Source of the DNA: Protopterus annectens
Taxonomy: Eukaryota > Chordata > Ceratodontiformes > Protopteridae
Length of the DNA: 64,000 bases
Direction: 5' to 3'
Assembly (NCBI RefSeq): GCF_019279795.1
Contig: NC_056744.1
Coordinates: 898,842,110-898,906,109 of the forward strand
The stretch's first letter is position 1. Each line of letters opens with the position of its first letter. Positions 9,832 through 21,484 of this stretch are shown here, one piece after another. The notes under the pieces were generated by a model, which was not told where the DNA came from, did not search any database, and saw only the letters and a list, made by a program, of their open reading frames with translations. The position numbers were made by a program, and so were the translations under genes.

Positions 9832-11260
9832 ATTCCTCCTCCTCCTCAGGTGGAGAAAGGTTTGGGGGTCTTCCAATATTTGATCCATCTGTAGGGAACT
9901 CCTCAAGTAGACCTGTCTGCCTTCTCTCTGAATATTCAACTGGCAAGATTCTGTTCCAGGATTCCATGCAAGAAGTCCTTGAAAGACAGATGCCTTTTCT
10001 TTTCTTTGGACAGGAATGTCCCTGTAGGTGTTTCCGCCCTTTCCACTAATATCCAAGGTACTCCTGAAGACTAGGAAGGAATTTCCCCAAGATCATTTTG
10101 GAGATTCCCTTCTGGCAGAATCAACCATGGTTCTCCATTTTGGAAATTGCCAGGGGCAATTGCCACAAGCTTCCTCACAGACTGGATCTACTCACACAAA
10201 AACATCAACTGACTGCCTATATGGCATGGTCTTAATTCATTTTAGGCACCTGTTTACTGAAGACGTGCAGCTGGTACTAATGGAGGCAAGAAAGCCTGCT
10301 ACTAGGAAATTATATATTGACAAATGGAAAAAGTTTTTTAGCGGGTGCCAACAACATAATCTGCATGCATCCAGGGCTAGTTATCATCTGGTTTTACAAT
10401 ATATGTGTGAGTTAATATCCTGTGGCCTTATTCTTTATCAGGTTTCATTTATTGTCCATTTCAGTATGTCTACCCATGGAGCCTCCTCTTTCAATGCATT
10501 CTCTTGTCAAAATGTTCTTGGAAGGGCTTTTGCATGAGACCTCCAAGAAAACCAGGGATCCCTCCTTGAGATCTTAATTTTGTGTTAGAGAAGCTAGCAG
10601 TTGCTCCATTTGAACCAACTAATCAGGCTGATTTAAGGTTCTTAACATGGAAAACAGTTTTACTGATCGTTCTGACCTGTTCAAGAAGGGTGTCTGAGTT
10701 GCAAGCTGTTATGGTGATTCAGTCCTATCTCAATCTTCATAGGGACTGGGTTTCTTTGAAAATCTTTTTATGCTGTGGTGTCTGGGGTTACTTTAAGCCA
10801 GACTATCCATCTCCTTGCTTTCTTTCTTGAACCTAAAAATGAGGGAGAAAAGGATACTCCATACCTTGGGTGACCACAGATGACTCCAGGACTAACTTGA
10901 CTGCGCCAAGTCTTTCAGATCTTCCAGTCAGTTTTGTTATACTCACAGTAGCAAAACTATTCCAGGCAGGGTCAAGGCCCACACTGCCAGGGCCTTCACT
11001 TCCTGTATAGCTTTTTGGAATGGGTTGCATTCTAGAAGCTGCTGCGTGCTCCTATGTACATACTTTTACAACACACTAACCTTGAGTCCTTTAAGTTCAA
11101 ATCAAGCTTTGCTGGGACCATTCTTAAGGGCTGGTAGACTCTCCTTCTACTTCCACCTCCCAAATGTAGTTAGCTAAGATAATCTACCAGTATAGCGAAG
11201 ATTGCTGCAACAGTGTTCATCATAACATCTACTGTTATGGTAAGTTCAACCTAATCGTAT
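9832..11260 (+). pseudogene. Decayed DIRS recombinase region (DIRS-C, 3' part)
   Basis: This is a remnant of the region between RNase H and the right end of another DIRS element, closer to family A than to B or E. Visible pieces are a decayed version of the DIRS linker at 9860-10060 (PPFPLISKVLLKT), TRKLYIDKWKKFFSG (about 10300-10345), NFVLEKLAVAPFEPTN (about 10577-10625), and LTWKTVLLIVLTCSRRVSELQAV (10640-10710), the catalytic Arg block. Near 11200-11250 CAACAGTG and ATGGTAAGTT resemble the family A tip. No Tyr block could be read with confidence. DIRS-B1 ends at its left border. Confidence 0.65.
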
Positions 11261-11269
11261 TCTGTCAAG

Positions 11270-12500
11270 ATTCTTGCTAGACTTTACCCCCAGCATTTTG
11301 GCTTTGTGAAGTGTATATCCTGTCTATTCTGGTAAACTTCTTAGACAGGGTTACAGAGGTACAGAGGCTGTACATGGTAGTCATGCAGTGCACATGCCAT
11401 ATCATGAGGTGGCCAAGGTCTTTGACGCTATTCCTCACACTGGCATACAAAAGCTAATTGGTTTAAAAACCGACCCTTGTGTAGTATGTTGGATAGTAAA
11501 CTGGCTGAAAGACAGAACCTACACTGTGCTAGTTAACTGTGCCTCATGAGAAAGCATGAAAGTGACCAGCAATTTTCCTCAGGTCTCTGTGCTGGAACCT
11601 CTCCTTTTTGGTATATACTTTTCAGATTTCCATGCAGAGAGCAAAGACCTTTGGCTAACGAGGTTTGCAGTTGACTGCAAGATAGTTTTTAAGTCCTCTT
11701 ACGACACCCAAACCCTCTTGAATGAACTCTCCCTAGTAAACTCTTGGTGTACTACAAATCAGCGTATACCAAGTGTAGTATCATCACTTGGTATACAACC
11801 CATCCTATTATATTGTATAGAAAACATACCACTACAAAACAAAAACATAGTGAGGGACTTAATTACTTGGGCTGATATCACGTGGTTGAGACAGAAGGAG
11901 CTATCAGTTGACATGGTATCTTTTTATTTTGCTCAGGTAATTGCCAAAGGATACCAAGAAGATCTAAAGAGGTAATCAGTCCCTTAAACTTCCACTATAT
12001 TCAGCATGGTGAGGCCTGTTGAGTACTGCAGCTTCTTTGGGATATATCACACTAAACTTACAATTAGAAGGCTACCAAAGGTTCCTATCCAAAAAAGATT
12101 ACATGCCTAAAGTTCCAAAGTTGCCAAGATTGTCTAGAAGCTCTTTCCCTTTGTTCATTGTCTTGTTTTGAGGGGAGTTCTTTGTGTTATCTTTACATTA
12201 GAGACCCAGTTATCCTGGGCCTCCTATTTCAAATATGTCCAATACCAGAAGCAGGGACCTAAATCTTCAGTTGATAAATAAACATGATTGAGGAGGGAGC
12301 AGGTTTATATTCCAAATCCAGCAGCTCCCAAACCTCTAGAATAAACTTCTACTTCATGTTGAGATGTGACTCACTATCTTCCTTTTAATATAAGCTAGAC
12401 TACTGGATGAGTAACTACAAATTTACTCTAGACTGACTGGTATCTCCCTCCTGGAGAAAGATGTGGCCTGAAGGAGGGTCCTGACAAGACAGAGTCATAA
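11270..12500 (+). pseudogene. CR1-like LINE reverse transcriptase fragment
   Basis: This is a decayed 3' part of a CR1-clade non-LTR retrotransposon. Readable blocks are PQHFGFVKC (about 11298-11325), AKVFDAIPHTGI (11418-11455) matching KAFDTIPH of the RT, WIVNWLKDRTYTVLV (11490-11537), PQVSVLEPLLFGIYFSD (11579-11630) matching the PQGSVLGPLLF block, and TRFAVDCKI (11660-11690) in place of F-A-D-D. After about 11980 only scattered similarity to the C-terminal domain remains (LPNLWNKLLLHVE-like near 12325-12360). The same family occurs on both strands between 37.1 and 62.4 kb. Confidence 0.75.
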
Positions 12501-12959
12501 GACTCTGGCTTTGGAATATGCATGAATCTGTGAAATAGATTGAGTTTGTCCTAATGTGCTAGCCTATATAAAGTACTAGCTAAGCAGTTTACCACATTGC
12601 CCTAGTACTCAATTGAAAGGATGTTGACTTCTGAGATATTACAGAAGTCCGTACCGAAATGAGTCCTCTTTAGTGTCTTCATAAGTAACATGCTAGAAGG
12701 TAGGGAAGGAACAGTTTGCATAAGACAAAGTTATGCAGCACGATGATACAAAAAGGTACAACAGTGAACAAATGTATTTGTGAAAGTTCATACACTTGGA
12801 GAGGATGTAGTAGCAACAAGTGAAGAATATGACCTGGAGTAGTCATATAAAATGTACTTAGGGTAGACATGCGACCTGGTCTGTGGCATAGAAGGCAGAG
12901 ACAACACTGGGATGCACAGGAAAAGGTGTCATTAAAGAAAACAAAAAAGGATTTCTTCT
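12500..12959 (+). other. No recognisable feature
   Basis: This is AT-rich sequence between a CR1-like fragment and a decayed DIRS. It may include the remnant of the CR1 3' tail. A minus-strand open frame (12679-13020) has no recognisable motifs and is probably chance. Confidence 0.4.
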
Positions 12960-13409
12960 TAAAGCAGTTGGTGACCCCATTCTTTAACAGTTTGGTATTT
13001 GGATACAACTTTGGATCCAAAGCTTAGGCTCTTCAACTTTTATCCCCTCCTGCTACTATTGCTTCAGATTTAGTTTACCGCTCGTTCGATGCAGACGTGG
13101 TCACCATTCCTTAGGCTAAGCATAGCAAAGTGCAAATCTTTTGGTAAATTTTAATGAATACCTTTTGGCTTTTTTATAGATGGTGTTAGCTTTTGTCTTT
13201 CTTCCTTTATCTTCAATTTTCAAAGTTAGAGGTTTCCTTTTTGACTGCTTTTCTCTTGTGCTGTTGGTGCCCTTTTGTGTTTTTTTTTTTTTTTTTCTGT
13301 GTCTCTCTCATATTATGGTTAGCAACTTTTGGATTTCATAGTGTTTGTAATGTTTTTCACTTTGCATGATTAGTCGTTTGTGTTTACACCTACTTTAGGG
13401 TTATCTTTC

Positions 13410-15400
13410 TGTGATGGTTGACAAAACTTCCAGACTCAAAAATTGTGTGGCCTGTGCCCACAAGAAATTCAGATTAGCATACTAAATGTGTGCATTGTCA
13501 TGGGACTGCCCACCTCAACGAACCATGCTCCATCTGCACTGTTTTTGGTCTGTGGGCCATTACAGAGTGCAGGAATAAACTTGTTATGTCTGGATTTCTT
13601 CCTGCCCCTGTGTGAGACTCGTCCTTTACTCATTCTTCTGCTTCTGGAAAGTAGTCCTCTGTCAAAAAGCCTACTGACAGACCTAGGGGTAATAGACACA
13701 AGGAGAAACTTGCAGAGTCCAGGAAATGATCTCTGGACCCACTCCTTTTCTGCATCTTCATCTCTGGCACTCAAACGTCCAAAGCCCTTTGATCCGACCC
13801 GCATGTTGGATCTGGAAGTTGTAGGATCTAATACCCCTTTGCTACCAGAGCATAGGTTTCTGCACAGCTCATATGTCCCAGACAGCATTCTCCTTTCTTA
13901 CAGAAAAAGAGCCTTTCACTGGTCTTCCAGGCCCCTGTCCACATCCTCATCTCTTTGATCATTGCATTCAACCAGAAGCATGTCCAAAGCTGACCTGAAT
14001 AGAATGAAGAAGTTAGTCAGGTCCCAGATCCATTGGGGTTTGTCCCTGCTGCTTCTACTGTCGGACCCATAAGCTTAAGTCTTTCCCTTCATTCTGTTCA
14101 TCTCACCATGATCTGTCCCTCAGGTGAGTTTTTCCCAAGGTATGTCTACATCTGATTCAAAGACCTGGTTGTCTTTGACTTTGGTGGCTTCTGTGATCTG
14201 ACTTAGCTCAAGTATGTCTGATCAGAAGGATCTCTAGGCTGAAGCATTGGTGCCTGATCCAGGGGCAAGGGTTCCTCAACATTTACAGAGCCATCCCTTC
14301 TCTCAGCCTCTGCACTAGACAGCTGGGCACCTGCTTTGGAGCCTGGCTAGGTGGAATTCTGGGATCGGTCTGGAGCAGAATCTTCTCTGTCTGGAGTAAT
14401 CTTTGGTCCTCCCTCAGCTTCAGCATTTGAAGCCATCCAGAATGTGGTCTCACTTTCTGGCAAGCAGACTTTTCATACACTCTGATCATTCCTTATAGGA
14501 TGCCCTTGGGTCCTGATCCTACTCATTCTTCCCATATGAACAGCCGGTCCCACTGAGCCTCAAGACCATCTGCCCTTCAGGATATCTGTTTGTCATCTAA
14601 GTTTTCCCTGGAGCATCTCATTGTAGAAGTTCCTGGGAACCATACTTGTGAGAGGATGTATGTTGACTTTCCTCAAGAGTCATTTACTAAAGAGATGACT
14701 TTGTGGGGGGGGCTCCCAGATCCCCCTTGAGGATGTCTCATTCAGGGAAATCCTTTAAGTGTTGACACAAGAAGGTGGGCTGCCCTGTGAAGCCCCTTCC
14801 CAGGAGGAGCCTCTTTTTCATTAGGCTTTTGGAACCAGCCTGGCTACGTCTTGGGATGTCCTTACTGCAGAGAAGATGGTCATTTTAATCTTGAAGTGGA
14901 CATGGAAGGAACCAGACATGGCTGAACCTATACCACCCGATAAATTCTTGTTGTCCAAAGATCATGTGCATTAGAGTAAGGGTCCCACTGTTTAAGTGGT
15001 GGTAGTGGTGGCCACTAATAAGACGTTTACCAAAGATTCTGTCCTCTAACAGACTCTCTAACAGACTCCAGGGCACTGAACAGAGTTGGGAAGTGGGTTT
15101 ACTCTTCAACCTTTGCACTGAGGACACTGGACTACCTGGCGCACTTGACACATTTCCAGAGAGATTTGACAAAGGAGCTGTCAAGTCTTACTCTGGGTCC
15201 ATTTCTGCTGAGGGCAAGAAAACTGTGAACTCGCAATTAACCATTCAGTGCCTTTCAAATGTCTCGATGCACCTCTTTTCCAGTGTGACTGAGGGCACTT
15301 CTAAAGCTGCAGGCACCGGTATTACTGTAAGGAAACATGTAGATGTGCTTGTGAAACATTGCAGAGCACTTCAACACATCCTTTGTTAATGCCTCCGTAC
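13410..15400 (+). pseudogene. DIRS-D gag-like ORF1 (decayed)
   Basis: The start is placed near ATGGTTGACAAAACT (13413) by similarity to the B gag start. The Cys module is only partly legible (NCVACAHKK, about 13440-13470). The middle is Ser/Pro-rich. The conserved block reads GKWVYSSTFALRTLDYLAHLTHFQRDLTKEL near 15090-15180, matching the MDRYGKRMFSSATF...RDLLKEL block of B. TSKAAGTGITVRKHVDV near 15300-15345 matches AAGTGIALRRHA. A homopolymer A run (15519-15538) follows. Confidence 0.65.
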
Positions 15401-15699
15401 AATGGCTTGACATAATTTGGGCCTACATTTAAAGTGATGCTGTCTATAAGTGAATGAAACAGGAAAACCCTTTCTGCATTAGGAATAGGGTTATTGACCC
15501 TGTGGCGGTCTTTTTCTAAAAAAAAAAAAAAAAAAAAACAGAAGCAAGGGAAGAAGCTGTGATTCTGTTAGACAGAGGGGGACTTTTAATGGTTGACATC
15601 ACCCCTGCAGCAGAGGTGGTCTCCAAAACCAGCACTTCTGGTTTCTTTTCTCCAAAAGGCTGCATCAGCACTTCTGAATGGTTGCCTGGCTGCTGCACT

Positions 15700-16620
15700 C
15701 TTGAGGCAGTCAGGGGGTGCTTATCTCTGTGCCCAAAGGCCTGAATGTCCCTAATACAAGACACATAGGTGCAGAAGATCATAACCAGAGCCTACTCAAT
15801 CCCTTTTCTCCCAGACATTCTACCCTTCCAAAGAAGAACAACAATTAGAGGTGAAAAAGCTGCTAGATAATGTAGTCATTCAGGAGGTCCTGACTAACAT
15901 GGATCCAGAACTTACTTTAGATTCTTTTTGGTGCCAAGGAAGAATGGAGACCTCAGGCTAATTTTGGACCTAAGCCAGCTAAATCAGCATGTCGCAAAAA
16001 TAAGTTTTGGGTGGTCATGGTGCAGTCCACTCTCCCATTCCACTGAAAGGATGATTGGATGTGCTCGATAGACCTTTAGGATGCGTACTGCCACATAAAG
16101 ATGGACAGGTGCTCCAGAAGGCTTCTCCACCTCTGGCTGGCAGCTGGTCATTTTCAATTCAGAGCACTGCCTTTTTGGTCTAACCAGCTGGTCACAGCTC
16201 ACCTCATACTGCAAGTGTTCTAAGTGTTTCTGTACCTGGATGACTGGCTCATCCCTGCCCCCATCAGGAATCTCCTCATCCACACAAGGGATTTTTTACT
16301 CCAGATTTGCAATGAATTAGGCATTACAGCAAACTCAGCCAAGTCCAACTTCCTTCCTGGTCGGATGACAGAGTTTATAGGAGTGCAGCGGGACAGAAAA
16401 TACCAGATAGCACAACTACCAGAGAACAGAGCTGCCACCCTTCACAAACAAAGAGCAGGTGTTCTTTCTGTCCAGAAGCCACCAGCAGGAGTGATTCTTC
16501 TTCTAGGATCTATGACTACTTCAACAGTTTTCGTTCCTTTCACCGGCTGTCACATGAGAGTTCTTCAGTGCACATATTTTTTAGTCCCATGGTCTGACAT
16601 CAACCCATGAGCTTCCAAGT
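15700..16620 (+). pseudogene. DIRS-D reverse transcriptase (decayed)
   Basis: Translated fragments align with DIRS RT: MCSIDL (Asp block, about 16058-16075), YCHIKMDRCSRRLLHLWLA (16087-16140), FLYLDDWLIPAPI (16226-16265, catalytic YLDD intact), and GITANSAKSNFLPGRMTEFIGVQ (16320-16390). Several frame changes and stops interrupt it. One block from 16224 to 16610 is open for 128 codons. Confidence 0.7.
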
Positions 16621-16689
16621 ACTTCTCACAAAAATTTGCAGAGAACACTTTTAGTCATAGCTCAAATCCCTAAAGGTCTGCCAATGTCA

Positions 16690-17075
16690 TTCTTTTGCTG
16701 TAACCTACTCCCTAAGCCATGATTACCACTGATGCCTCCCAGGTGGGGAGGTTGCTTCATAGGATGGACAGTCCAAGGTATGTTGTCCCCTTTTGAGGGC
16801 AATCTTCATAACATTCTGGAGATGAGGGCATTCCTCTTAGCATTGCAGTTTTTTCCAGAATTTCCTCTCTATGGGAGTGATAGCCATACAGATGGATAAA
16901 ATGTCGGTAGTCTGGTACATCAACAGGTAAGACGGGACACACTTGTACCCGTTACTTTGAGAGGCTGTGAGAATTTGCCAATGGGCAATATCTTCCTACC
17001 TCTTTCTGGTAGCAATGCACATCCTGGGGAAATCCGGTGTTTTGTTGGACAGGCTGTAAAGGTCTGTCCTTCTGC
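16690..17075 (+). pseudogene. DIRS-D RNase H (decayed)
   Basis: Fragments include ITTDASQ (about 16722-16742), a block like LEMRAFLLALQ (16815-16850), QMDKMSVVWYINR (about 16888-16927) and AMHILGKS (17013-17036). Frame changes prevent a single reading. Confidence 0.6.
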
Positions 17076-17519
17076 CTCTCAAATTGTCCCTGAGACCGAT
17101 GGTGGTAGAGCGATTTTCTGCTGCTGGAGATGACAGCGCTGCTATGTCATTGCCTCCCCATTCAGCACAAAATGCAGCAGGTATTCTGCCTGAATTCCTC
17201 CAGGGGGTAGTCCCTAATGGATGCTGTGATCCACATTTGGCCACCGGGGCTTCTGTATGCCTTGTCTTCTTGTCCCTCTTATCCTACCGTTCCTGCAGAA
17301 AGCCTTGGAGAGGAAGGACATAGTCACCCTCTTTGTCCTGATCTAATCCTGACAGGTGTAGTTTCCCTTCCTCTGGCCTCGTCTGGTACACCCGACTTGG
17401 GCACTGGATCCCAATCCAGATAAAATCTCTCACCTGTCCAAATTGCCTCACCTAGACATTCAAACCCTCAGGTTGACCACTTGACTCCCTACTTCTGATG
17501 ATGGTAAGGCAGCATAAGC

Positions 17520-18310
17520 TCTACTCCCATGTGGTTCATATCTTACTTCTGTGCAGAGACCCTCTACTGGAAAGATTACAGAAGCAAGTTGAAAAGATTT
17601 TCACTTTGGGCTTCTAATAGAAAGCTAGACCCCTTTTTGGCTCCTCTCCCTGCCATTTTATATTTTTTGGATTTCCTTTTTCACAATGAGGCCAGCTGTT
17701 CTACACTAAAGTTCAGCTAGTAGCCATTTTAAATTTTCATGTAGGAGAGAATCAGCCTTGTATTGCCTCCCTTAAACTATTCAAGTCATTCTTCAGGGGT
17801 ACCTTTCCAGTCATACATTCCTTTAGGGACCCTGCTCCCCCTTGGGATATCACAGTTCTCCAGCAGGCTTTAACTAGTCATATTTACAAATTTTTCTAGC
17901 AGTGGAGATATGCTGCACTTGTTAGATGTGTATCCCCAGCTATGCTTTTATCTTCAGCATACAAAGAAAATTAGAAAATCTGATAACTTTGTCTCCTTTT
18001 CCATAGCTGAACTTGGGACAAAGTTTCTAAAGTCTGTCTAGAATATTATTTGACTGCATCTTGGTTGTATACAGAGAAAAGAGACTGGCCTTCTCCAAAC
18101 CCGTTGAGGTCATTCATCTAGATCTGTGATGACTTCTACTGCTTTCTGGACAAGAATATCCCTTGTTAACATTTGTGCTGCAGCCACTTGGTCCACTGTT
18201 CATACCTTCATTTGTCATTATAAATTGGACTTGCCCTCCAGAGATGGGGCTGTTTTGGTTCAGCCATTCTCCAGAATATCATTCCATGAGACCTCTAATT
18301 TCATTAGTTG
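17520..18310 (+). pseudogene. DIRS-D tyrosine recombinase (decayed)
   Basis: YWKDYRSKLKRFSLWASNRKL (17562-17622) is the N-terminal SAM-like part. FLDFLFHNEAS follows. The middle with the first catalytic Arg is not legible. The C-terminal part reads NICAAATWSTVHTFICHYKLDLPSR (about 18168-18243) and keeps the Tyr in HYKLD. Confidence 0.7.
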
Positions 18311-18319
18311 AGGGTTCTG

Positions 18320-18410
18320 TCCCAATCATTGAGGAACAGACTCGAGACATCCTACGTAAAAGTTATATACTTACCACAACAATAGATCTGTTGTCTGCTT
18401 CCATCCTTCG
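18320..18410 (+). repeat. Internal complementary region of DIRS-D (degraded)
   Basis: The second half (AAAAGTTATATACTTACC...) is the reverse complement of the right tip at 18738-18757. The first half is only loosely recognisable because the left tip is degraded. Confidence 0.6.
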
Positions 18411-18589
18411 TCAGCCCCATCCCTTCCTTTTTTGTTTCTTTGTTACTGGTATGATTGTACTGATTCTTCTAACTGGTCTCTGTCAGATTTCAAGCTGTAG
18501 AACAGATCTTTAAAGTATTATAACCCCTGGTTTGCCCTACAATAGGGAGTTTTTGTCCATTAGATAAAGTTCATTAAACTCAATCTGAG

Positions 18590-18757
18590 CAACTGCATGG
18601 GCAGGAGAGGATTATGGGTCAGTGAAGGAGCCTGAGTTGTAGATCCAAAGTCTAGAGTGGCTGAAGTCAGATCTGAGTCTGATCCAAATTCCCAACTATT
18701 GAGGAAGGACGGATGCAGACAACACAGATCCATCTTTATGGTAAGTGCATAACTTTT
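18590..18757 (+). repeat. Right inverted terminal repeat of DIRS-D
   Basis: It contains GGATTATGGGT and GATCCAAAG motifs homologous to the right ITRs of E1 and E2, and ends in ATGGTAAGTGCATAACTTTT. Confidence 0.65.
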
Positions 18758-18905
18758 GATCTGGAGTAGGGACTTCATTTGTCAGCAACCTGTGGGTCTT
18801 GAATCCGATATCGGATCCGAGCTGGCAGCTATTTATACAGCTATGGATCCGAGCTCCTAGCTCCTCCCCTCACCCATAATCCCCTGCCAAACCCAAATGA
18901 CCTCA
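18758..18905 (+). repeat. Left inverted terminal repeat of DIRS-E1
   Basis: The tip begins GATCTGGAGTAGG. It holds the 10-bp palindrome TCGGATCCGA near 18811-18820. An ATTTATA (TATAAAT on the minus strand) lies at 18831-18837. Confidence 0.9.
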
Positions 18906-19155
18906 GATCTAGTTTGCCGCTCTTGAGTGTGTCAGCTGGATTTTGAGCTCCTGGCAATTCTTTGAGATAAGTGTTCTTTTTTGTCTCTTTAGCCTACTTT
19001 TCTGTAATTTAATCAGTGTGCGTATTAGGTTTCCCGTTAGTCTGTTAATTTTAAAATTTTTAGTGTTTACCCTCCCCTCGCTGGTCATTAGTGTGCTTGT
19101 GTGTGCTTGCGTTTGGGGCCTTGTGTGTTTGTGTAGTTTATACTTAGTTTTGGGT

Positions 19156-21412
19156 ATGTCAGAGGCCCCAAAACCTATTTTTTCTAAATGCACCAAGTGT
19201 GGCCATAAGCTCTCTCCGGCAGATGGCCACACTCTGTGTTCGGTGCCTTGGGGTTGAAAACCTGTCCTCGGGATGTACCATTTGTGCAGCGTTTAACCCA
19301 AGGCACTGAAGGAGCGAAGGTCGAAGCTGGTCCTGGCGGGACTTTTGCCCCCGGATTTGGGTTCGGCCTCCGCTACTCCCGTGGCACCTCCTCAGCCTGT
19401 GGTGGTGGCCACTCCTGCCCCCCTTCCTCCGGCCGGGATTCAAACTCCCACTAAGGAGCTGGAGGCCAGGGAGGCCAGGAGGGAGAAACGGAGGGAGAAG
19501 CACCACAAGCGGCGGGCCGAGGCCTCTACTTCGGCCCCCCCAGCTAAGTGGGCTTCTCCCTCCACGGCTTCCAGGTCTCCTCCTTCTCGGCTCCGATCAC
19601 CTTGCTTCTCCCCGGGACCTGAGGAGGAGACCCGATCTCCATTGAGGTCATCGAGGTGGCATTCCAGGCCTGCTTCTGTGGCCTCGTCGAGATCCACATA
19701 CAGCCTGTCTGATGCAGACTTGGACCGGATGATGAGAAGGTTCATCCAGGCCCAGTTGCAGATGGGAGTGCTCCTGCCTCCCCCCCCCCCCTTCAGGGGG
19801 GAGCTCGACACCCTTTTTTGCTCCGATAGCTCCTTCTCCGACCCGCTTTCCGGGTTCGGAGCACTTGGAGCTGGGGGTGGGTCGGCGCCGACAGTACTGG
19901 GTACTTTGGATCCGAACCTACCATAGAGTCTGTCGGTTCCATCGTCGGATCCGATCTCTCGGAGCCGTGGTCCGAGCTTTGGATCCGAGGGATTCAGTGT
20001 GCCTTTGGCTCCATCCAGGTCGGAGCACACTGGTCCCCCGGATCAGACTGTCTCTGCGCCGGTTCCGATCCCTTCATCGGATCCGAGTGGGAGTCTGCTC
20101 TCTGAGCCCAGGGAGAGTGGCTCCCCCTCGGCCTTCGATGTAGTGGAGAGGGCTCTGTCGAGAGCATCCAGACCTCCGGCCCTTATCTCTGCTCCGCCCT
20201 GCACTCCCTCTCTGCTGGGTCAGGCTTCCATCACCCGGCCACAGTGACAGCCTGCTTCGATGTCCCAGGTTGTTCCTTTGGAACAGGACATTGCTGGTGA
20301 GACCTCCTCGGACAGCCCCCCCAAGGAAGTGCCTCGCAAGCATAAGTGTAAGAGGAGGCACGTGGACTCCCCCGAGTCCTTAACAGAGGACACGGACTTG
20401 GATGAAGGGAAAGGCTCCCCAAGGTCACCCCCTGAGGATGTCTCCTTTGGAGACATCATGGAAATGCTCATGATCGGGGGGGTGGTCTGCCCCCACGGCT
20501 TCCTCAGAGTCCGTGTTTCTGGAGGCATTCGAAGCAGGCCAGTCTACCTCTTGGGTGTCCCCTGCGGCCGACCCCCTGGTGGACCTTGTGACCACCAGGG
20601 CGTGGAAGGAGCCGGACACTGTGGAGCCAATCCCAAAATGCCCGGATAGGATTTTGAGCCCCCCACAGACCGGTCCCACTGGAGCAAGGGTCCCCCTGTA
20701 GATGCCATGTTAATGGCGGCAACCACTGAGGGAACTAGCTCAGGAGAGCCCCCTCGGTCCATCCACCGAGCAAGGAGTCCCACTCGGTGGATCGCCTTGG
20801 TAAGCGGATATTCAGTTCAGCGACCTTCTCAGTAAGGTCCCTGAACTACATGGCACATGTCATGAGGATGCAGCGGGATCTTATTAAAGAATACGCTGCC
20901 CCCCCCCCCGGAGTCCATGTCGGCGGAGGACAAGCAATTGCACTCCACTCGTATGGCCACTCTAAGATCTATTTCCAATACCTCTATGCGGCTGTTGTCT
21001 CACGCCACTGAGTGAGCCACTAGAGCTAGCGGAGCGGGCCTAGTTGAGACGTCAGGCCTGGCTCTGACATTACGACTTCGCAGAGCCCTTTAAAGCGTCC
21101 TTTGCGAATGCCCCCTTTGGTTCTGCCTTCTTTTGCAAGACCGTTCATGAGACACTTGTCCAGAGCGAGAAGGACGGGAAGATGTCTGCCATCGGAGTCC
21201 ACTTTTTTGCTCCCCAGAGGTCCTTCTCCAAGAACCAAAAGGGACAGAAGAAGATGTGGTTCCAGAAATCGCAACATTCCCAACCTGCTCCGGACAACCA
21301 GTCCTTCCGTGGCAGTGGAGGACTGGGAGGACGCTGCCCTAGAGGCAGAGGGGCCCTGAGAAATTTTGGGTCCGGAGAATCCTTCTCTGATCGGCCCACA
21401 CAACAGCCCTGA
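19156..21412 (+). pseudogene. DIRS-E1 gag-like ORF1 (frameshifted)
   Basis: The start ATG at 19156 (MSEAPKPIFSKC) matches the E2 start. The N-terminal Cys/His module reads KCTKCGHKLSPADGHTLC, then a frame change near 19245. A basic helix follows (REARREKRREKHHKRR, 19470-19515). Next comes a Ser/Pro-rich region with repeated TCGGATCCGA-type words, then an acidic block (SPESLTEDTDLDEGKGSP, 20370-20425). The conserved DRLGKRIFSSATFSVRSLNYMAHVMRMQRDLIKEYA block lies at 20788-20900. The tail is basic and RG-rich (RGSGGLGGRCPRGRGA, 21310-21358). The stop at 21412 lies just before the RT block. C and G runs (19780-19799, 20476-20485, 20901-20910) mark frame changes. Confidence 0.8.
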
Positions 21413-21484
21413 AGGGTTGCCCGACTGCTCCACTCTGGAGGCAGTCGGGGGTGCTTCTCGAGACATCTGGCGGCATGGGAGTCC

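Larger units (their letters stand above)
12960..18757 (+). mobile_element. DIRS-D, full length but strongly decayed
   Basis: This is an old DIRS element with the standard order: part of a left ITR (about 13000-13090, ending in a TTTAGTTTACCGCTC motif like the E and B leaders), gag, RT, RNase H, recombinase, internal complementary region and right ITR. The left boundary is approximate because the tip is degraded. The right end is clear: its tip (GTAAGTGCATAACTTTT) stops at 18757 and the left tip of DIRS-E1 begins in the next base. The coding parts have stops in every frame. It is the oldest-looking member of the three-element tandem. Confidence 0.75.

Noticed and set aside
10833-11030. Minus-strand open frame in the decayed DIRS-C
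   Set aside because: It is a shadow of the recombinase remnant on the plus strand.
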